This document shows, piece by piece, positions 26,712-35,595 of a DNA stretch of 64,000 bases. The first letter of the stretch is position 1, and every line of letters begins with the position of its first letter. The stretch is from Holophagales bacterium (GTDB lineage Bacteria; Acidobacteriota; Thermoanaerobaculia; Multivoradales; Multivoraceae): the NCBI GenBank assembly GCA_009837885.1, contig VXSP01000036.1:1-64000 (forward strand), in the 5' to 3' direction. Made by a program: the position numbers and the translations under genes. The notes beneath the pieces were generated by a model. It saw only the letters and a list, made by a program, of their open reading frames with translations, ran no database searches and was not told where the DNA came from.

Positions 26712-27146
26712 ATGTTCGTTCTCGACACGAACGTCGTCTCCGAACTCATGCGCCCGAGACCCGAGCCAGCCGTTGAGAGGTGGCTAGGTCGGCGACCCGC
26801 GTCAGATCTCTACTTCACCGCGATAGGCGAAGCGGAGATCCGCTATGGCGTCGCCGTGATGCCGCGGGGTGCGAGACGTGAAGCCCTGGCCGCGGAGATC
26901 GAGGGCGTGCTGAGCGTTGACCTGAAAGACCGCGTGTTGCCGTTCGACAGTCAGGCTGCGCGCGCCTACGCCGAGATCGCGGCCAGGCGACGCGCGGCGG
27001 GGCGTCCTCCATCCGACTCCGATTGTCAGATCGCGGCGATCGCCAGTTGCCGAGGTGCGACGATCGTGACCAGAAACACCCGAGACTTCGAAGGAACGGG
27101 GATCGAAGTCGTCGATCCATGGACACACGAGGACGAAACACAATGA
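26712..27146 (+). CDS. FitB/VapC-like PIN-domain ribonuclease toxin
   Basis: 144 residues. PIN motifs: D5 in VLDTNVVSELMRP, E40 in AIGEAEIRYG, D96-x-D98 in PPSDSDCQIAAIA and the C-terminal VTRNTRDF. All acidic residues are kept. The MRP-RPEPAVERWL pattern is that of FitB/StbB-like toxins. The stop codon overlaps the start of the next gene (ATGA), so the GyrI-like gene is part of the same operon. Confidence 0.9.
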   Translation: MFVLDTNVVSELMRPRPEPAVERWLGRRPASDLYFTAIGEAEIRYGVAVMPRGARREALAAEIEGVLSVDLKDRVLPFDSQAARAYAEIAARRRAAGRPPSDSDCQIAAIASCRGATIVTRNTRDFEGTGIEVVDPWTHEDETQ

Positions 27147-27592
27147 CCGAAATCTCGATCGTCACGGTCGAGGAACTGCCCCTGCTGGCGGCGCGAACCA
27201 GCGCCAACTTCACCGAGGTTCCCGCCAAGCTGCTGCCCTTGATGGAGCGGGTCGGCGCGTTCGTGCGGGATCACGGCGTCGAGGGCGCCGGCCGGGACGT
27301 CTGGTTCTACCGCGACGTCAGCGGCAGCCAGATGGAGGTAGACGTCGGAATCCAGGTGCCCGCCTCGACCGAGGCGGCAGACGGCCTCGTCCGCTCGGCG
27401 ACGCCGGCAGGCCGGTGCGCCCACGCCGTGCTCCACGGCGACTACAGCGAGATCCCGAGGGTCCACCAGGCGATTCACCGGTGGTGCGCCGAGCAGAACC
27501 TCGTCCTCGCCGGTCCGTGCTGGGAGATCTACGGCGACTGGCACGACGACCCGGCCAAGCGCCGCACCGACATGTACCACCTCCTGGCCTGA
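27143..27592 (+). CDS. GyrI-like/AraC effector-binding domain protein
   Basis: 149 residues, starting at an ATG that overlaps the toxin stop by four bases. It has the SOUL/GyrI-like small-molecule binding fold pattern: TVEELPLLAARTSANF at the start, a duplicated beta-alpha-beta-beta, HGDYSEIPRVHQAIHRWC and a terminal WEIYGDWHDDP-RRTDMYHLL. No DNA-binding domain is attached. GyrI in E. coli protects gyrase; here the role is unknown. Confidence 0.78.
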   Translation: MTEISIVTVEELPLLAARTSANFTEVPAKLLPLMERVGAFVRDHGVEGAGRDVWFYRDVSGSQMEVDVGIQVPASTEAADGLVRSATPAGRCAHAVLHGDYSEIPRVHQAIHRWCAEQNLVLAGPCWEIYGDWHDDPAKRRTDMYHLLA

Positions 27593-27608
27593 CGGAAGAG
27601 ACTCTCGA

Positions 27609-28784
27609 GTGCAGGTCGGCGATCTCGTCGACGCGTTCCGCGATCGCTTCGGCGCCGAGCCCGGCGTCATCGCCCGCGCGCCCGGCAGGGCCAACCTGCT
27701 GGGTGCGCACGTCGACTACAGCGAGGGCTGGGTGCTGCCGGCGGCGATCGACCGCGCCGTGTGGGTCGCGGCTCGACCGGCACGCGGCGCGGAAACCCGG
27801 CTGACAGCACTCGACCTCGGCGAGGAGGCGTCGCTCGATGTCGCCGCGCCCGAACCGCCAGTTGCGGAGCGCGGCGGACCGTCCTCCTGGATCGACTATC
27901 CGCAGGGACTGGCCTGGGCGCTCGGCCAGCGAGGGATCGAGGCGCCGCCGATCGAAGCCGTGTTCGGCGGCGACCTGCCGATCGGCGCCGGCGTCAGTTC
28001 CTCGGCGGCCGTCGAGATGGCGTTCCTCGTCGCCTGGGAGCAAGTCGCCGGCTTCGAACTGGACGGTGTCGAGCGCGCGGGTATCGGCCGGCAGGTCGAG
28101 AACGAGTACGTCGGCGTCCAGTCCGGCATCATGGATCAGTTCGCGTCCGTGCACGGCAGCGAAGGACACGCGCTACTGCTCGACTGCCGGTCGCTCGAGC
28201 ACGAGTTGATCCCGACGCCTCAAGACCTCGTCTTCCTGGTCGCGGACACCGGCGTTCGCCGCGCCCTCGCCTCCGGCACTGGCTTCAACGACCGCAAGTC
28301 CGAGTGCTTCCGCGCCGCCGACCTGCTGCGGCCCCACCTGCCAGGGCTCTCCACGCTCCGCGACCTGGAACCGGCGGACCTCGACCGCCTGCGCCATGTG
28401 CTCGAACCGCCACTCGACCGCCGCGCGCGCCACGTCGTGACCGAGTGCCGCCGCGTCCTGGATGGCGCGGAAGCGCTGCGGCAAGGCGACCTGCACGCGC
28501 TCGGCGACCTGATGGCCCAGTCCCACCGCAGCTCCCGCGACGACTACGACGTCAGCATCGAGGAGCTCGACGTGCTCCAGGAGGCCGCCGCCGGCGCCGA
28601 AGGCTGCTACGGCGCCCGCCTCACCGGCGCAGGCTTCGGTGGCTGCGTCACCGCGATTACCAGCGAAGCCGCCGCCGGCCACGTGCGCGAGTGGACCGCG
28701 GCGGCCTTCGAACGCCGCTTCGGCCGGCGGCCGGAGCTCCACACCTGCCGCGTCGGTGCGGGCGCCGGTATCGTGGCCCGCTGA
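27609..28784 (+). CDS. Galactokinase (GHMP kinase)
   Basis: 391 residues from a GTG at 27609 with GGAAGAG upstream. GHMP motifs: an N-terminal substrate motif APGRANLLGAHVDYSEG (galactokinase GRVNLIGEHTDY variant), the ATP loop LPIGAGVSSSAA, and the C-terminal TGAGFGGC. It phosphorylates galactose at C1, though the A-x-V variant of the substrate motif leaves open a related sugar such as N-acetylgalactosamine. No galT or galE is adjacent; it follows the GyrI-like gene by 16 bases. GH20 upstream could supply amino sugars. Confidence 0.87.
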   Translation: MQVGDLVDAFRDRFGAEPGVIARAPGRANLLGAHVDYSEGWVLPAAIDRAVWVAARPARGAETRLTALDLGEEASLDVAAPEPPVAERGGPSSWIDYPQGLAWALGQRGIEAPPIEAVFGGDLPIGAGVSSSAAVEMAFLVAWEQVAGFELDGVERAGIGRQVENEYVGVQSGIMDQFASVHGSEGHALLLDCRSLEHELIPTPQDLVFLVADTGVRRALASGTGFNDRKSECFRAADLLRPHLPGLSTLRDLEPADLDRLRHVLEPPLDRRARHVVTECRRVLDGAEALRQGDLHALGDLMAQSHRSSRDDYDVSIEELDVLQEAAAGAEGCYGARLTGAGFGGCVTAITSEAAAGHVREWTAAAFERRFGRRPELHTCRVGAGAGIVAR

Positions 28785-28816
28785 ACCGACCCGCGGCCGT
28801 TCCAGGAGGCGTAGCG

Positions 28817-29647
28817 ATGACCACGATCGACACCGGCACGAACGAACTCCTCTGCGACCTCGAGGCCGGCGTCGCCACGGTGACGCTGAACAAGCCGGAG
28901 AAACGGAACGCCCTGGGCGACATCCTGACGCCGGCGCTCCGGAGTATCCTGCTGACCCTCGAAGCGAACGAGCGCTGCGGCGCCATCCTGCTGACCGGCG
29001 CGGGCCGGGCCTTCTGCGCCGGCGGCGACGTCTCGGGCATGGGGGCGAGCCGGGGCAAGGACGGTGACGCGCCGAAGGCGCCGCCGACGATCGACGAAGC
29101 CGTGGCCTCTCTGATCGAGAAGCAGGAATCGCTCACGTTGCGCATGGCGGAGCTGGACAAGCCCATCGTCGCCGCGCTGCCGGGACCGGCGGCCGGCGCC
29201 GGCCTCTCCATCGCCCTCGCCGCGGATCTTCGCGTCATGGCCGACGACACCTTCGCCACCACCGCCTTCCGGCGCATCGGGCTGTCCGGCGACTACGGGT
29301 CGAGCTGGTTTCTGACCCGCCTCGTGGGTCCCGCCGTGGCGAAGGAACTGCTGATGACCGGCCGCCGCATTCCGGCCGAGGAGTGTCTCCGTCTCGGAAT
29401 CGTCAACCGGATCGTGCCGTTCGACGACCTGGCAGCGGAGGCGCGGGGGCTCGCGCTGGAGCTGGCCAACGGACCCCGGGAGGCGCTCGGCTACATGAAG
29501 CGAAACGTGAACCGGGCAGTGCTCGGGAGTCTGCGGGAGTCGCTCGCCATCGAGGCGGAGGGGATGGTCCGCTCGGTCCGAACGGCGGACCACAGGGAGG
29601 CCGTGAGCGCGTTCATGGAGAAGCGGGAGCCTCAGTTCGAGCGCTGA
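28817..29647 (+). CDS. Enoyl-CoA hydratase/isomerase (crotonase family)
   Basis: 276 residues from ATG 28817 with a strong AGGAGG seven bases upstream. Crotonase features: LNKPEKRNALGDIL, oxyanion-hole loops AGRAFCAGGDVSGMG and GPAAGAGLSIALAADLRVM. The active-site block reads GLSGDYGSSWFLTRLVG, resembling PaaG-type isomerase-hydratases with an aspartate there, not the canonical glutamate. Substrate not predictable. Typical length. Confidence 0.88.
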   Translation: MTTIDTGTNELLCDLEAGVATVTLNKPEKRNALGDILTPALRSILLTLEANERCGAILLTGAGRAFCAGGDVSGMGASRGKDGDAPKAPPTIDEAVASLIEKQESLTLRMAELDKPIVAALPGPAAGAGLSIALAADLRVMADDTFATTAFRRIGLSGDYGSSWFLTRLVGPAVAKELLMTGRRIPAEECLRLGIVNRIVPFDDLAAEARGLALELANGPREALGYMKRNVNRAVLGSLRESLAIEAEGMVRSVRTADHREAVSAFMEKREPQFER

Positions 29648-29670
29648 TCCTGAGCCGACCGCTGTCGCGG

Positions 29671-29700
29671 CCGGATGCCGGCCAGAGGGCCGGCGCACCG
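29671..29700 (-). repeat. REP-like palindrome, copy B
   Basis: In reverse complement this 30-bp palindrome matches copy A (203-232) at all but a few loop-proximal bases. It lies between the convergent crotonase and amidohydrolase genes, a position fitting a transcript-end structure. Confidence 0.6.
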
Positions 29701-29749
29701 ACACGAGGCACGGGTGAAGCACACCCCGGCGAACGCACCGTTGCCCGAT

Positions 29750-31210
29750 TCAGTTTCCCTCAACGACGTCGGACCGGATCGCCCGGCCCGGTAGCGCGTC
29801 CTCGACGAGCTCCCCGTCGCGGACCACGAACACGCCGTCTACCAGTACATGCGGGATGCCCGCCGAGGGCACGGCGGGTTCGGCGAAGGTGGCCCGGTCG
29901 ATCACGGTCTCCGGGTCGAAGACCGTGATGTCGGCGTCGGCGCCGACACTCAGGCGGCCCTTCGTACGCATCGCCGGCGCGACGTCCTCAAGCCGGCGGG
30001 CCGGCGCCAGGGTCATCTTGCGGATCGCCTCCATCAGGCTGAGCCGCCCCTCGTCGCGCGAGTAGCGACCGAGCACGCGGGCGAACGTCCCGGCGCCGCG
30101 GGGATGGGCCCGACCGTCGATGTAGCCGACGCCGTCGCTGGCGATCATCACGGCCGGGTGCGCGATCGCGTCACCGAGTTCCTGCTCCGGAATGATGTGC
30201 GCGATGATCGTCGCCTCCTCGGACGCGGGAAGGGCCCGTCGCTCGTTGAAGGCGGCCTCGTCCAGACGCTCACCGGTTGCGACCCACTCGATGTCGCCAT
30301 AGTCCGCGGCCAGCCGCTCCCGCCAGCCCGGATCGAAGATCGCGGCCCGGATGTCGGTCGAGGCCGCGGTGTAGGGATAGACCTCGGTCGTCACGTCGAC
30401 GCCCCCGGCGGCCGCCCTGTCGATCATCTCGATGACGGTCGGCATCTGCGCCAGTCCGCTCGAACCGATGTGGACGATGTGGACGGAGGCCCCCGAGCCG
30501 GCCGCGTCGGCGATCATCTCCTGGACCGCGGCGATCGAACTCTCCGGCTCCACCACGCCCGCGTAGCGGATGTGGGAGAAGACGGTCACCCCCGCCTCGG
30601 CCGCGGTCTGGAACATGCGGAAGATCTCGGACCTCGACGCGCCCGGCTGGTACTGGAGCGGCAGACCGATGCCGAGCGCGCCGTCGGTCAGGCCGTCCCT
30701 GAGGGTCTCCTGTATCGCCTCGATCTGCTGCGCGCTCGCCGCCTCGTAGGTCGCCGCCTGCTCGTCCTCCCCGAACGCCAGCACCCGGGCGGCCCCGTAG
30801 GCGGCCGTGGCGCCGAAGTGGATCCGCCAGGAGCCCTCCCGTTCCTCGTACCACTCGTCGACCGGGTACGCGCCGCCCTCGAGCTCGAATGCCGCGGTCA
30901 CCCCGTCCCGCACCTGCAGGTCGCGGCTGAACGGGTCCTGGCCGTGCGCGTGGAGGTCGACGAACCCGGGCGCCACGACGTGACCGGAGACGTCGACGAC
31001 TTCCGTCCCCTCGAGACTCTCTGCCGAGATCGCCTGCACCGTGCCGTCGGAGATGCCGACATCCATCACGGCGTCAAGACCCGACTCCGGGTCCATCACG
31101 CGGCCGCCGGCGAGGACGAGGTCGTAGCTGGCGGGCTCGGCGGTGCATGCGAGACCGAGTGCCGCCACGGCGAGGATCGCGGCGATCCGGGTCGTGCGAG
31201 CGACGGGCAT
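29750..31210 (-). CDS. Exported amidohydrolase, D-aminoacylase/N-acyl-D-amino-acid deacylase family
   Basis: 486 residues. An N-terminal hydrophobic stretch ending GLAC (C22) suggests a lipoprotein or signal peptide. The amidohydrolase fold follows: YDLVLAGGRVMDPESG, metal motif DLHAHGQDPFSRDL, later HIRYAG, VHIVHIGSSG and SDGVGYIDGRAHPRG, ending with ADADITVFDPETV. Family members deacylate N-acyl-D-amino acids or dihydropyrimidine-like rings. The ATG lies one base after the RND gene stop, with AGGAG upstream, so it is the last gene of the efflux operon. Confidence 0.86.
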   Translation of the reverse strand: MPVARTTRIAAILAVAALGLACTAEPASYDLVLAGGRVMDPESGLDAVMDVGISDGTVQAISAESLEGTEVVDVSGHVVAPGFVDLHAHGQDPFSRDLQVRDGVTAAFELEGGAYPVDEWYEEREGSWRIHFGATAAYGAARVLAFGEDEQAATYEAASAQQIEAIQETLRDGLTDGALGIGLPLQYQPGASRSEIFRMFQTAAEAGVTVFSHIRYAGVVEPESSIAAVQEMIADAAGSGASVHIVHIGSSGLAQMPTVIEMIDRAAAGGVDVTTEVYPYTAASTDIRAAIFDPGWRERLAADYGDIEWVATGERLDEAAFNERRALPASEEATIIAHIIPEQELGDAIAHPAVMIASDGVGYIDGRAHPRGAGTFARVLGRYSRDEGRLSLMEAIRKMTLAPARRLEDVAPAMRTKGRLSVGADADITVFDPETVIDRATFAEPAVPSAGIPHVLVDGVFVVRDGELVEDALPGRAIRSDVVEGN

Positions 31211-31211
31211 A

Positions 31212-34200
31212 TCAGGCTCCTAGAGCGGGCTCGGCGTCCGCGGGCGGGGCCGCCGGGGGCTTGGCACCGTGGATCGCCAGTTGGGAACGGAAGTCGTTCA
31301 GGATGGCGTAGAGCGACGGCACGAGCAACAGCGTGATCGCGGTCGCGAACAGGACCCCGAAGGCGAGCGACACCGCCATCGGGACCAGGAACTGGGCCTG
31401 GAAACTCCGTTCCAGCAGCAGGGGCAGCAGGCCCACGAACGTCGTCAGCGAGGTCAGGACGATCGGCCGGAAACGGGCGGCGCCGGCATCGTGGATCGCC
31501 TGGTGGACCGGCATGCCGATCTGGAGCCGCCGGTTGATGAAGTCGACCATGACCAGAGAGTCGTTGACGACGACGCCGGTCAGCGCGATCAGACCCAGCA
31601 GCGACAGCATGGTCAGGTTGATGCCGATCAGCCGATGGCCGATCACCGCTCCGATCAGGCCGAACGGGATCGCGCTCATCACGATCAGCGGCTGAAGGTA
31701 GGACTTGAAGGGGATCGCGAGCAGCGCGTAGATGACGATCAGCGCCAGGCCCAGCGCCCGGAACAGGCCCTCGAAGGTCTGACGCTGCTCCTCCTGCTCG
31801 CCCGCGAAGGAGAAATCGACGCCGGGATAGCCGGCCAGGATCGCGGGCAGCACGTTGGCTTCCATGTCGCCGACGACTTCGTTCGCCGTCACCACCGCCG
31901 GGTCCACATCCGCCGTGATGTTCAGCACCCGCCGCCGGTCGATCCGCTGGATCGTCGCGAAACCGCGGCCGAACTCGGCGCGGCCCGCGAAGGAGAACGG
32001 GACCTCGGCTCCGGCCGGCGTCCGGATCCGCATGTCCTCGAGCGACGCCAGCGTTTCCCGCTCGTCGGCCGGGTAGCGCACCATGACCCGGACGTCATCG
32101 CGACCGCGCTGAATCCGCTGTGCCTCGGCGCCGTAGAAACCCTGTCGCACCTGGCGGCCCAGATCCTCGAGACTGAGGCCCAGCGCTTCCGCCCGCTGGT
32201 CGAGCTCCAGCCGGATCTCCCGCTTGCCGGCGCGGAACGAATCCGAGATGTCGAACACGCCCGGATAGTCGGCGAGACGCGCCTTGATCTCCTCACCCAC
32301 GGCCCGCAGGTGGTCGAGGTTGCGGCCGGTGAGCTGGACATCCACGGCCGAGCCGAAGCTGACCAGACTGGCCGTGTACTCGACCCTGACCGCGTCGGCC
32401 ACCGGGCCCACCTTGTCGCGCCAGCGACGGGCAACCTCCGTGGCTCGAATCGTCCGCTCCTGGGAGGACGCGAGTTCGATGTTCACTTCGCCCTGGTGCG
32501 GCGCCGCGACCGCCACCTCGAAGCCGGCGGTCGGCCCGCTCGCCTGCTGAAGCGCCGCGTAGGGCTGCGACCCGACCGTCGCCATCACGTGACGGAACAG
32601 GCCGGCGTGACCCTCGGCCTCCAGTTCGGCTTCCAGCTCGAACGCGGCCGCTTCGATGCGGCGCACGGCGGCCAGGGTGGTGGAGGCCGGCGTCCCCTGC
32701 GGCATCGTCAGCAGGACGACCGCGTTGTCGGCCTCGACGTCCGGGAAGAACTCGAACTTCATCCGACCCGAGAACACGTAGCCCCCGGTGATGAACAGAA
32801 CCGCCAGTCCGATGGCAACGGTCGAGTAGCGCCACTCGATCGCCCGCTCGATCAGCGGCCGGTAGCCGCGCTCGATCACCCACTTCATCCGTTTGGCGAA
32901 GAAACCCTGGAAAAGAGACCAGCCCCAGAGAGACCGTCCGCCCTTCCCTTTCTCGTGCCGGTGGGTCAGGTGGGAGAGGTGGTTCGGCAGCACCAGCATG
33001 GACTCGATCAGTGAGAATGCCAGGCAGCCGATAACGACCAGCGGGATCGTCCTCGCGATCGCTCCCGACGGGCCTTCAACGGAGTTGATCAGCGGTGAGA
33101 ACGCCGCCAGCGTGGTGAGGATCGAGAAGGTGACGGGAGTCGCCACCTGACGCGCGCCGTCGATCGCGGCACGCGGGCCGGACTTGCCCATCTCGAAGTG
33201 GCGGTAGATGTTCTCGCCGACCACGATCGCGTCGTCGACGACGATGCCGAGCACGAGGATGAACGCGAACAGGGACATCACGTTGATCGAAACGTCGACA
33301 AGCGGCAGCAGGCCGAGAGCGCCCATGAAGGACACCGCGATGCCCACGGACACCCAGAGCGCCAGCCGGAACTTCAGGAACAGCGCCAGCACCAGGAACA
33401 CGAGCAGCAGACCAAGCCGACCGCTCTCGATCAACACCCGCAACCGGTCCTGCAGCGGCACCGTGTCATCGAGCCAGGTCGTCATCGAAAGGCCGGGCGG
33501 CAACGCCGCCTGGCGTTCCGCGACGAAGCCCTTGACCTGGCGCGCGAGGCGCAGCGCGCTCTGGTCGCCGACCCGGTAGACCTGCACCAGGGCGACCGGC
33601 TGGCCGTCGAACCGCGACGTCACGTCGGTCTCGGCGAAGCCGTCCCTCACCTCCGCTATGTCGCCGAGAACCAGGCGGCTGCCGTCGGGCCGCGCTCGTA
33701 GCACGATGTCGCTGAACTCGGCGCCGCGGTACGCCTGGCCCATCGTGCGCAGGAGGATCTCGCCGCCCCGCGCCCTCACGGCGCCCCCCGGCAGGTCGAC
33801 CGACGAGCGCCGGACGGCGAGCACGACCTCGTCGAAGGTCAGGCCGTACTGCCGCAGGGTGTCCTCGGAGACCTCGATCGAGATCTCGTACGGCCGCACC
33901 GCGTCGAGTTCAACCTGGGTGATGTCCGGCAGGTCGGAGAGGCCTTCCCGGACCTCCTCGGCGACCGCCTTGAGCGCCCTCTCCTCGACGTCGCCGTAGA
34001 TGGCGACGGTGATCACCCGCCTGCGGATCAGCGCCTCCTGGATGATCGGTTTCTCGGTCTCCACCGGAAACGTCGTGATCGCGTCGATCCGCGACTTGAC
34101 CTCGTCCAGCACCTCGCGTGTGTCCGCATCCGTCTCCAACTCGATGACGACCGTGCCGGAACCTTCGGCTGCCGTCGACCGGATCGTGTCGACTCCCTCG

Positions 34201-34424
34201 AGGTCCTGGACCGCCTCCTCGATCCGGAGGCACACGCCCTGCTCGACCTCCTCGGGCGCCGCGCCCAGGTAGGGGACGTTCACCGTGATGCTCTGGGTCT
34301 CCATGCTCGGGAAGACCTCGATCGGGATTCCGGTCAGCGCGAGCACGCCCCAGGCCACGATCAGGACCATCAGCAGGTTCGCCGCCACGCCGTTGCGGGC
34401 GAACCAGGCGATCATCCCGTTCAT
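31212..34424 (-). CDS. RND-family efflux transporter (AcrB/MexF-like inner-membrane pump)
   Basis: 1070 residues. Twelve transmembrane segments with two large periplasmic loops, the expected RND architecture: TM1 near MIAWFARNGVAANLLMVLI, conserved LGIVVDDAIVVGENIYRH in TM4 region, and GLIALTGVVVNDSLVMVDF in the second half. The sequence resembles the HAE subgroup that expels drugs or other amphiphiles using the proton gradient. Starts within a four-base overlap with the adaptor gene. Operon: outer membrane factor, adaptor, pump, amidohydrolase. Confidence 0.94.
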   Translation of the reverse strand: MNGMIAWFARNGVAANLLMVLIVAWGVLALTGIPIEVFPSMETQSITVNVPYLGAAPEEVEQGVCLRIEEAVQDLEGVDTIRSTAAEGSGTVVIELETDADTREVLDEVKSRIDAITTFPVETEKPIIQEALIRRRVITVAIYGDVEERALKAVAEEVREGLSDLPDITQVELDAVRPYEISIEVSEDTLRQYGLTFDEVVLAVRRSSVDLPGGAVRARGGEILLRTMGQAYRGAEFSDIVLRARPDGSRLVLGDIAEVRDGFAETDVTSRFDGQPVALVQVYRVGDQSALRLARQVKGFVAERQAALPPGLSMTTWLDDTVPLQDRLRVLIESGRLGLLLVFLVLALFLKFRLALWVSVGIAVSFMGALGLLPLVDVSINVMSLFAFILVLGIVVDDAIVVGENIYRHFEMGKSGPRAAIDGARQVATPVTFSILTTLAAFSPLINSVEGPSGAIARTIPLVVIGCLAFSLIESMLVLPNHLSHLTHRHEKGKGGRSLWGWSLFQGFFAKRMKWVIERGYRPLIERAIEWRYSTVAIGLAVLFITGGYVFSGRMKFEFFPDVEADNAVVLLTMPQGTPASTTLAAVRRIEAAAFELEAELEAEGHAGLFRHVMATVGSQPYAALQQASGPTAGFEVAVAAPHQGEVNIELASSQERTIRATEVARRWRDKVGPVADAVRVEYTASLVSFGSAVDVQLTGRNLDHLRAVGEEIKARLADYPGVFDISDSFRAGKREIRLELDQRAEALGLSLEDLGRQVRQGFYGAEAQRIQRGRDDVRVMVRYPADERETLASLEDMRIRTPAGAEVPFSFAGRAEFGRGFATIQRIDRRRVLNITADVDPAVVTANEVVGDMEANVLPAILAGYPGVDFSFAGEQEEQRQTFEGLFRALGLALIVIYALLAIPFKSYLQPLIVMSAIPFGLIGAVIGHRLIGINLTMLSLLGLIALTGVVVNDSLVMVDFINRRLQIGMPVHQAIHDAGAARFRPIVLTSLTTFVGLLPLLLERSFQAQFLVPMAVSLAFGVLFATAITLLLVPSLYAILNDFRSQLAIHGAKPPAAPPADAEPALGA

Positions 34425-35590
34425 GGCGCGTTCCCGCCGGTCCCGAGGCCCTCAGGTTCCGGCTGCGGCGTCACCCGCATGCCGTCGACCGCGCTCTCGA
34501 GAATCGTGAGACTGATCCGGTTTCCCGCCGACAGGCCGTCAGAGACGATCACGACCTCCGGGTCCGCGCGCAGAATCCCGACGTGACGCAGGACCAGCCG
34601 GCCATCCTCCACGAGCCACACCCGGTCCGCTCCCACCAGCGCCCCGCGCGGCACCTGGAATACGGATTCCACCGATCGACCGACCACCTCCGCGTCCACG
34701 AAGAGGCCCACCGACAGCGGCGGCCGGTCCCCGGACGCCCGGTACGGATCGTCCACCCGCGCGATCAGGTTCACCATTCGGGTCGCCGGGTCGATCTCGC
34801 CACCGACGCGCACGACCCGGCCTTCCCACTCGTGCCGGCCGCCGGCGAACTGCGCCCGCAGCAGCACCCGGGGCCCGAAGTCACTCAGCTCGCCGCCGAG
34901 CGGCAGGTCGAGGAAGGCGAGTTCCGAGTCGGGAACCGGCAGGACGACCTCGGCGGCGTCCACCGCGTAGATCGTGGCCAGCGGCACGCCGCGGTTCACA
35001 AACTCGCCGCGGTCGACCCTTTTGGCGCGCAGCCTGCCGGCAAAGGGCGCCCGGATCGCGGTCCGCTCGAGGTCCAGTTCGGCGCGCCGCTTGGTGGCAA
35101 GCGCCGCTTCCACCTGCGCCCTCGCCTCGGCCAACTGCGGCTGGCGCAGCACCAGGGGCCCCGGCTCACCGTCCGCTCCGAGCTCCTCCCACTCTTCGCG
35201 CGCGACATCGGCCTCCGCCTGCTCCCGAGCCAGCCCGACCGCCGCCTGCGCGAGCGCGGCCCGGGCGCTCGCCAACGCCAGCTCGTAGTCGCGCCGGTCA
35301 AGCCGCAGCAGGACCTCGCCGGAATCGAAGAAGCCGCCGACCTCGAAGCTCTCAGATGTCCAGACGATCGTGCCCGCGACCTCCGAGACCAGATCCGCCT
35401 CGGTCACCGGAATGACCGACCCCTGGGAACGAACCCCCAGGTCGACTGCAGTCGGCGCGACGGTCAGGACGCGGACCGGCGGCGGCGCGATCTCGCGCGG
35501 CGCGGTCTCGACCACCGGCCTGGACCGAACCAGACCGACGACCACCAGAGCGGCCACCGCCAGAATCGCGGCCGGCAGGGCCCACTTCAT
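34421..35590 (-). CDS. Membrane fusion protein (adaptor) of the RND pump
   Basis: 389 residues from ATG 35590 (a GTG is one codon upstream). N-terminal signal anchor (about 4-21), followed by the biotinyl-lipoyl-like half motif GSVIPVTEADLVSEVAGTI, an alpha-hairpin region rich in Ala/Glu/Arg (about 100-170), and a matching lipoyl/beta-barrel second half (GRLRAKRVDRGEFVNRG). It links the pump to the TolC-like protein in the periplasm. Five bases separate it from the upstream outer membrane factor gene. Confidence 0.92.
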   Translation of the reverse strand: MKWALPAAILAVAALVVVGLVRSRPVVETAPREIAPPPVRVLTVAPTAVDLGVRSQGSVIPVTEADLVSEVAGTIVWTSESFEVGGFFDSGEVLLRLDRRDYELALASARAALAQAAVGLAREQAEADVAREEWEELGADGEPGPLVLRQPQLAEARAQVEAALATKRRAELDLERTAIRAPFAGRLRAKRVDRGEFVNRGVPLATIYAVDAAEVVLPVPDSELAFLDLPLGGELSDFGPRVLLRAQFAGGRHEWEGRVVRVGGEIDPATRMVNLIARVDDPYRASGDRPPLSVGLFVDAEVVGRSVESVFQVPRGALVGADRVWLVEDGRLVLRHVGILRADPEVVIVSDGLSAGNRISLTILESAVDGMRVTPQPEPEGLGTGGNAP

Positions 35591-35595
35591 CACGA

